Assembly (NCBI GenBank): GCA_903924985.1
Contig: CAIYDT010000050.1
Location: 1-64,000, forward strand
Direction of reading: 5' to 3'
Length of the DNA: 64,000 nt
Source: an uncultured Acetobacteraceae bacterium
GTDB lineage: Bacteria > Pseudomonadota > Alphaproteobacteria > Acetobacterales > Acetobacteraceae
A program made the translations under genes and the position numbers. Under the pieces are notes generated by a model, which had not been told where the DNA came from, ran no database searches, and saw only the letters and a list, made by a program, of their open reading frames with translations. Numbering within the stretch: position 1 is the stretch's first letter; each line of letters starts with the position of its first letter. This document shows positions 59,989-64,000 of this stretch, in pieces.

Positions 59989-60978
59989 CTAATTCGCGGC
60001 GCCCTCGAAGGCGCGGAGTCCGCCCTCGATGACCGCGCGCGATAGGCCGTTGGTGATGAAGACCAGGCGGCTGGTGCCGGGATCGCCGTCGGGCCATCCC
60101 GGCAGCAGCGTCGGCGGGTGCAGCAAATGGCGGATGGCATGGATGGCGACGGGGCGGTCCTGGCCATGCAGATTGAGGATACCCTTGATGCGCAGCAGTT
60201 TTTCCCCAGACGTCGCGATCAGCATCTCCAACCACATGCCGAGGCCCTGCCAGTGCACCGGTTTGTCCAGGACGATGCAGAAGGCGTGGACATGGGGATC
60301 GTGATGGTGATGGTGGCCAGCGTCTTCGAATGCCTCGGCGTCCAGCCAGCGGCGGACGTCGGGGAGTTTGCCGGAGGGGTCGAACAGGCCGGCGTGCAGG
60401 ATGGCCGCGGGGTCGACCACACCGTTTCGGGCCTCGATCACGGGGGCGCCGGGGTTCAGGGCTTTTATGCGGGCGCTTAAATCACCGGCATCCGCGAGAT
60501 CCGTCTTCGTCAGCACGATACGGTCGGCCACCGCGATCTGTCGCACCGCTTCCTGGTATGCGTCCAGATGCGCGGCACCGTTCACCGTGTCGATGACCGT
60601 CACGATGCCGTCCAGGCGGTAGACGGACGCCACGACGGGGTCGCTCATGAGCGTGGCCAGCACCGGGGCCGGGTCGGCGAGGCCGGTGGTCTCGATCATG
60701 ATGCGGGCGATCTCGCCGCGGCGGGCGCGGGGCAACATTTCGCGCAGCACCCGCGACAGGTCGCCGCGCACGGTGCAGCAGAGGCAGCCGGCGTTCAGCA
60801 GAATGGTGTTGTCGTCGATCTTTTCCACCAGCAGGTGGTCCAGGCCGATCTCCCCGAACTCGTTCACCAGCACGGCGGTACGGGCGAGTTCGGGCTGGCG
60901 CAGGAGGTGGTTCAGCAACGTGGTTTTGCCGGCGCCCAGGAAGCCGGTCAGGACGGTGACCGGCGTGGTGTCAGGCAT
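59989..60978 (-). CDS. CobW/COG0523-family zinc metallochaperone GTPase
   Basis: A 329-residue GTPase. Walker A is GFLGAGKTT at residues 12-20, the metal-binding CxCC motif is Cys65/Cys67/Cys68 in GCLCCTV, and the switch region is LVNEFGEIG. Between the GTPase and C-terminal domains there is a histidine-rich stretch, [11 protein letters not shown], near residue 235. These are features of the zinc-starvation ZigA/YeiR/YciC group that deliver zinc to client enzymes. The start at 60978 overlaps the hisI stop by 8 bp, and the opposite strand carries a Fur/Zur regulator, so regulation by zinc is likely. Confidence 0.9.
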   Translation of the reverse strand: MPDTTPVTVLTGFLGAGKTTLLNHLLRQPELARTAVLVNEFGEIGLDHLLVEKIDDNTILLNAGCLCCTVRGDLSRVLREMLPRARRGEIARIMIETTGLADPAPVLATLMSDPVVASVYRLDGIVTVIDTVNGAAHLDAYQEAVRQIAVADRIVLTKTDLADAGDLSARIKALNPGAPVIEARNGVVDPAAILHAGLFDPSGKLPDVRRWLDAEAFEDAGHHHHHDPHVHAFCIVLDKPVHWQGLGMWLEMLIATSGEKLLRIKGILNLHGQDRPVAIHAIRHLLHPPTLLPGWPDGDPGTSRLVFITNGLSRAVIEGGLRAFEGAAN

Positions 60979-61378
60979 GGGAACCATAAAGCTTGGCGGG
61001 GTCGATTTCCGGCTTGGCGACTTCGACCAACTGGCCGTCCCGAGCGGCAAGGAAGAAGCAGTTCCGCCGCCCGGTGTGGCACGCCACCCCGTCCTGGTGC
61101 ACCAGCAGCAGCAGGGTGTCGCCGTCGCAGTCCACCCTTAATTCCTTCAGGTGCTGCGTCTGGCCGGAGGTCTCGCCCTTCCGCCACAACCCCTTGCGGC
61201 TGCGGCTGTAGTAGCAGACGCGGCCGGTGGCGAGCGTCTCGGCCACGGACTCGCGGTTCATCCAGGCCATCATCAGCACCTCCCCGGTGTCGTGCTGCTG
61301 CGCGATGGCGGGGACCAGCCCATCCGCATTGAATGCGATGGCATCCAGTATCGGGGCTTGCGTGGCATCCTGTGTCAT
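60971..61378 (-). CDS. hisI: Phosphoribosyl-AMP cyclohydrolase
   Basis: A 135-residue HisI, the third step of histidine synthesis and a zinc-dependent hydrolase. Family features are [38 protein letters not shown], and the zinc ligands in RVDCDGD and [12 protein letters not shown]. It is away from the rest of the his operon and is translationally coupled to the CobW-type metallochaperone. HisI genes placed in such clusters are often the zinc-responsive copy. Whether a second hisI exists elsewhere in the genome cannot be seen here. Its start is 44 bp from the divergent zur. Confidence 0.93.
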   Translation of the reverse strand: MTQDATQAPILDAIAFNADGLVPAIAQQHDTGEVLMMAWMNRESVAETLATGRVCYYSRSRKGLWRKGETSGQTQHLKELRVDCDGDTLLLLVHQDGVACHTGRRNCFFLAARDGQLVEVAKPEIDPAKLYGSHA

Positions 61379-61422
61379 GGATGCTATCTAGTGCGGCGGC
61401 GGTACGCCGCAAAGGAGAATGC

Positions 61423-61890
61423 ATGGGATTCGCCCCCCGCACCGAGGCATTGCTGACACGCGCCGACGCCATCTGCACCGGCCGCGGCGTGCGGCTGACC
61501 GACCTGCGGCGCCAGGTGCTCGGCCTGATCCTCGATGCGCCGCAGCCGACCGGGGCCTACGATTTGCTGGACCGGTTACGGGCCACCCGCGACGGCGCCG
61601 CCCCACCCACCGTGTATCGCGCGCTGGATTTCCTGCTGGAGAACGGCCTGATCCACAAGCTGGAGCGCTTGTCGGCCTTCGTCGGCTGCATCGCGCATGA
61701 CGATCACGTCCACGCCGCGCAGTTCCTGATCTGCCGCGGATGCGGGCGGGTGACGGAGTTGGAAGACCACGAACTCGCCCACGCTTTGGACGACGCGGCG
61801 CGCCGCCAGGGCTTCACCGTGGGCAAAGCCACCATCGAAGCCGAGGGGCAGTGCGCCGCTTGCGCTGTTTTGTCGAAGGAGAGTGCCTGA
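61423..61890 (+). CDS. zur: Fur-family transcriptional regulator, Zur-like
   Basis: A 155-residue Fur-family repressor. The winged helix is around residues 20-80, with GAYDLLDRL and PTVYRALDFLLENGLIHKLE. The sensory histidines are in HDDHVHAAQF, and the structural zinc site is Cys4-type from ICRGCG and CAAC. The absence of a Fur-type iron set and the location opposite hisI and the CobW chaperone favour Zur, the zinc-sensing repressor, over Fur or PerR. AAAGGAG precedes the ATG. It shares a base (TGATG) with the cupin gene that follows. Confidence 0.85.
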   Translation: MGFAPRTEALLTRADAICTGRGVRLTDLRRQVLGLILDAPQPTGAYDLLDRLRATRDGAAPPTVYRALDFLLENGLIHKLERLSAFVGCIAHDDHVHAAQFLICRGCGRVTELEDHELAHALDDAARRQGFTVGKATIEAEGQCAACAVLSKESA

Positions 61891-62636
61891 TGCCGCTGGT
61901 TGCATCCGCCGACGCCGCCCGCGTCAACCGCCGCCGCGGCTCCGCCGCCGATGGCGTGACGTTCTGGCACACGCTCTATTTGGGGACGTCCCGCTACAAC
62001 ATGAAGCCGGGGGAGGCCGATCCGGACGCAGACGCGCTGTTCCCGATGGCGTTCCTTGTGGAGCAGGACCCGGGCAGCACCGCCCAATCGCATTACCACC
62101 AGCAGGACCAGTTCCAATTGGTGGTCGGCGGACATGCGATGATGGGCACGCATGAGGTGCAGCCGCTGACGGTGCATTTCTCCGGCGCCTACACCGCGTA
62201 CGGGCCGATACGGGCGAGCGCGGATGAGGGGGTGCACTATTTCACGCTGCGCAATGGCTTCGATCCCGGTGCCCGCTTCATGTCGATGCCGGAGAACCGC
62301 GTCGCGCTGCGGTCGGTGCCGGGGCGGAAGCATCGGGAGGCGGTGAATGGGCCGTTGTCGTTGGACGTGCTCGCTCTGCCGCCGGAGCCGGACGGCATGG
62401 GCGCATGGCGCTACCGGCTCCGCGCGGGGGAACGCGTCGTCGGTCCGGACCCGGCGACCGGGCGCGGACAATACTGGGTGGTGGCCGACGGGACGATGGT
62501 CTGCGACGGTTCCGAGTTGCCACGGTTGTCCTGTTCGTTCGTGAAGCCGGATGAGGCGCCGCTGGAAGCGGTAGCCGGCCCGAACGGGCTGGATGTCGTG
62601 GTGATGCAGTTCCCTCGGCGAGGTGAGACAAACTAA
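61890..62636 (+). CDS. Cupin-like protein of unknown function
   Basis: A 248-residue protein starting in the last base of zur. It contains a cupin-like metal-binding strand, QSHYHQQDQFQLVVGG near residue 66, in which the histidines could hold a metal, and a second half with DPATGRGQYWVVADGTM. No signal peptide is visible. I cannot assign an activity. Its coupling to zur suggests it is made when zinc is controlled, perhaps as a metal-dependent enzyme or buffer; this is inference. Confidence 0.78.
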   Translation: MPLVASADAARVNRRRGSAADGVTFWHTLYLGTSRYNMKPGEADPDADALFPMAFLVEQDPGSTAQSHYHQQDQFQLVVGGHAMMGTHEVQPLTVHFSGAYTAYGPIRASADEGVHYFTLRNGFDPGARFMSMPENRVALRSVPGRKHREAVNGPLSLDVLALPPEPDGMGAWRYRLRAGERVVGPDPATGRGQYWVVADGTMVCDGSELPRLSCSFVKPDEAPLEAVAGPNGLDVVVMQFPRRGETN

Positions 62637-62641
62637 GGCCG

Positions 62642-62706
62642 ATCACCGCGCATCCTCGTCATCCATCACCGCGCATCCTCGTCATCCCCGGACTTGTTCC
62701 GGGGAT
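62642..62706. repeat. Tandem 23-bp duplication with REP-like hairpin
   Basis: The 23-base unit at 62642-62664 (beginning ATCACCGCGCATCCTCGTC) is repeated exactly at 62665-62687. The second copy runs into a hairpin with 9-base arms, ATCCCCGGA at 62684-62692 and TCCGGGGAT at 62698-62706. The unit shares the CGTCATCC...GACTTG core with the palindromes at 22444 and 39037. It lies between the cupin and TauD genes and may end transcription of the former. Confidence 0.7.
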
Positions 62707-62764
62707 CACCACCAGCTCCGGCCTGGGTCGCATGGCACGATTTCAAAGGCAGGATAACCACGCC

Positions 62765-63586
62765 ATGGCAGCCACTCTCGACGTCCGTCCCATCGCTGGC
62801 GCGCTTGGTGCCGAAATCCATGGGATAGACCTCGCCCGCGACCTGACGGACGACCTTCTTGGAGCCATTCGGCAGGCATTTCTGGACCATTTAGTCGTTT
62901 TCTTCCGGGATCAGTCCCTGTCCTCCGCCCAATTCATGGCATTCGCGCGGTGCATCGGCAAGCCGATCACGTACCCGTTCGTGCCGGGTCTGGAAGGCTT
63001 CCCCGAGATCACCGCCGTGGTGAAACGCCCCGACCAGACCGTCGCCTTCGGCGGCAACTGGCACACGGACACGACGTATTTCCCCGAACCGCCGATGGCG
63101 ACGATGCTGATCGCGCGCGAACTGCCGCCTCGGGGTGGGGATACGCAGTTCGCGAACCAATATTCGGCGTACGATTCCCTGTCCGACGGCATGAAATCGT
63201 TGCTCTCAGGCCTGCGCTGGGTGTCCCGCTCGGACAAGGCTGAGGCCAGCCGCACCCGCGAAGACCGAGCGACAGCGGAACGAACGGTGTTGATCGCCGA
63301 TCACCCGGTGGTGCGCACGCATCCGGAGACGGGGCGGAAGTCGCTTTACGTGAACCTCGCCCACACCGCGCACTTTCTCGGCATGACCGAGGAAGAAAGC
63401 ATGCCGCTACTGCAATTCCTGTTCCGCCACCAGGCCCGGCCCGAGTTCACCTGCCGGTTCCGCTGGGCCCCGGGCTCGGTGGCACTGTGGGACAACCGCT
63501 GCACGCTGCATCAGGCGATCAACGATTACAACGGGTTCCGGCGGGAGATGCAACGGATCACGCTGTCGGGGGATGTGCCGGTTTAA
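62765..63586 (+). CDS. TauD/TfdA-family Fe(II)/2-oxoglutarate dioxygenase
   Basis: A 273-residue dioxygenase with the start LDVRPIAGALGAEIHGIDL. The iron ligands are in NWHTDTTYFPEPP near residue 99 and in RCTLHQAINDYNG near residue 246, and the 2-oxoglutarate arginine is in RREMQRITLSG. HPVVRTHPETGRKSLYVNL near residue 183 is the typical middle segment. The ATG at 62765 (MAATLDV) matches the family start better than the one 33 bases earlier. It is distinct from the TauD enzyme at 38-39 kb. The substrate is unknown and no transporter is adjacent. Confidence 0.9.
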   Translation: MAATLDVRPIAGALGAEIHGIDLARDLTDDLLGAIRQAFLDHLVVFFRDQSLSSAQFMAFARCIGKPITYPFVPGLEGFPEITAVVKRPDQTVAFGGNWHTDTTYFPEPPMATMLIARELPPRGGDTQFANQYSAYDSLSDGMKSLLSGLRWVSRSDKAEASRTREDRATAERTVLIADHPVVRTHPETGRKSLYVNLAHTAHFLGMTEEESMPLLQFLFRHQARPEFTCRFRWAPGSVALWDNRCTLHQAINDYNGFRREMQRITLSGDVPV

Positions 63587-63595
63587 CGCTTGGGA

Positions 63596-63730
63596 TCAAA
63601 TTTCCGGGAGCGCGCTTCCGAGGACAATCGCACTGGTGGCCATGCGGCGATCGAATGTAGCGACCGGCGCCCCGAGACGGCTGGCGACGACGAGGCCGAC
63701 GAGGGCACTGGTATCGAGATATATGCTCAA
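63596..63730 (-). pseudogene. Miniaturised PIN-domain (VapC-like) toxin, 44 codons
   Basis: A short frame starting with TTG gives SIYLDTSALV, the N-terminal PIN motif with the first catalytic aspartate, which runs directly into VGLVVASRLGAPVATFDRRM, the C-terminal PIN motif with the last aspartate. Roughly 80-90 residues in between, including the other acidic residues, have been removed in frame. A frame ending CDDDWR overlaps the start by sharing TTGA, as antitoxin genes overlap VapC. The product would be too small for a working ribonuclease. Confidence 0.72.
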
Positions 63731-64000
63731 CGCCAGTCATCGTCACACAGTTGTATCAGAATGACTACGAGATCGACATCCCCATGAAGTCTCGCCCGTT
63801 TGCGCGCCAAGTAGGCGAGCCCCGTCGTTTGATGCGTGCGCGCGATCGCGCACCCGCTTGTTCTCCATCACCTTTTGCCCGTGAACGTCGATCATCACGA
63901 ACTCGCCTTTCATCCAACGAAAGCGCGTGCGGAGCGTGTGACCTGTTGCACGCGTCAAGGCGGCGGATACGCGCAATTACCTATTCGAAGAAATCTTCAT
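63731..64000 (-). other. Region upstream of the PIN remnant, possible antitoxin remnant
   Basis: On the minus strand, one frame reads MKGEFVMIDVHGQKVMENKR from 63919 and another ends ARLHGDVDLVVILIQ and CDDDWR just before the PIN start. The two halves are in different frames with no single start that joins them, so an antitoxin gene, if present, is frameshifted or unrecognised. The last 80 bases of the window show nothing assignable. Confidence 0.3.

Noticed and set aside
61423-61890. Assignment as the iron regulator Fur
   Set aside because: The neighbours (CobW-type chaperone and hisI) and the Cys4 zinc site favour Zur; Fur would be expected elsewhere.
1-64000. CRISPR array, prophage or integrated plasmid
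   Set aside because: No regularly spaced repeats, no phage structural or integrase genes and no replication or conjugation genes were seen.

Overview
The window is 64 kb of GC-rich chromosome from an alphaproteobacterium, most likely a member of the Acetobacteraceae/Rhodospirillales. This rests on the high GC, the coaE-dnaQ-secB-Tim44 cluster, the rpmH-rnpA-yidD-yidC-engB cluster, lpxB (Gram-negative lipid A), and a flexible complement of luciferase-like monooxygenases, TauD-type dioxygenases and solute-binding proteins. The placement is inference from gene content; no 16S rRNA or tRNA gene was recognised.

Layout. 1-10 kb: the tail of an IS630-type transposase, a luciferase-like monooxygenase, two MFS exporters, a PLP decarboxylase translationally coupled to a COG2403-type (cyclic 2,3-diphosphoglycerate synthetase-like) GTPase, a small glycosyltransferase, and a sulfatase/EamA pair. 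10-18 kb: a decayed PIN-domain toxin, a second luciferase-like enzyme, Cu/Zn superoxide dismutase, a MetX-like hydrolase, GST, a leucine-rich-repeat protein, Sua5-type tsaC, pepA-holC and a coiled-coil protein with an AT-hook-like tail. 19-22 kb: livHMGF, a branched-chain amino-acid-type ABC transporter without its binding protein, followed by an IS4-family remnant. 23-27 kb: coaE-dnaQ, secB, a frameshifted histidine phosphatase, a Tim44-domain protein and a LutA-like Fe-S protein.

27-47 kb is an accessory catabolic region. It holds an SDR, a hydroxyacid dehydrogenase, an AhpD-like protein, a MaoC-SDR fusion with a free-standing MaoC, an MFS/acyl-CoA-dehydrogenase-like oxygenase/VOC operon, a tauABCD-like set, and an MBL hydrolase/molybdenum hydroxylase/peptide-binding-protein operon. 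Several broken genes are scattered through it: a truncated DsbA-like protein, a LivK fragment and a TauD fragment with an in-frame stop. 47-54 kb returns to core genes: a 700-residue HEAT-like protein, then engB, yidC, yidD, rnpA and rpmH on the minus strand. 54-64 kb: TVP38 with a mercuric-reductase-like flavoprotein, tam, an internally deleted alcohol dehydrogenase, lpxB with a LivK-type binding protein, cspA with a clear terminator, a probable zinc-homeostasis divergon (cobW-type chaperone and hisI against zur and a cupin), a TauD enzyme and a miniaturised PIN-domain toxin.

The best candidates for new biology are the decarboxylase/COG2403 GTPase pair, the MaoC-SDR fusion, the orphan molybdenum-hydroxylase subunit coupled to an MBL hydrolase, and the zur/hisI/cobW/cupin divergon. 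I found no CRISPR array, phage or complete mobile element. Dispersed intergenic palindromes of one sequence family occur at about 22.4, 39.0 and 62.7 kb.
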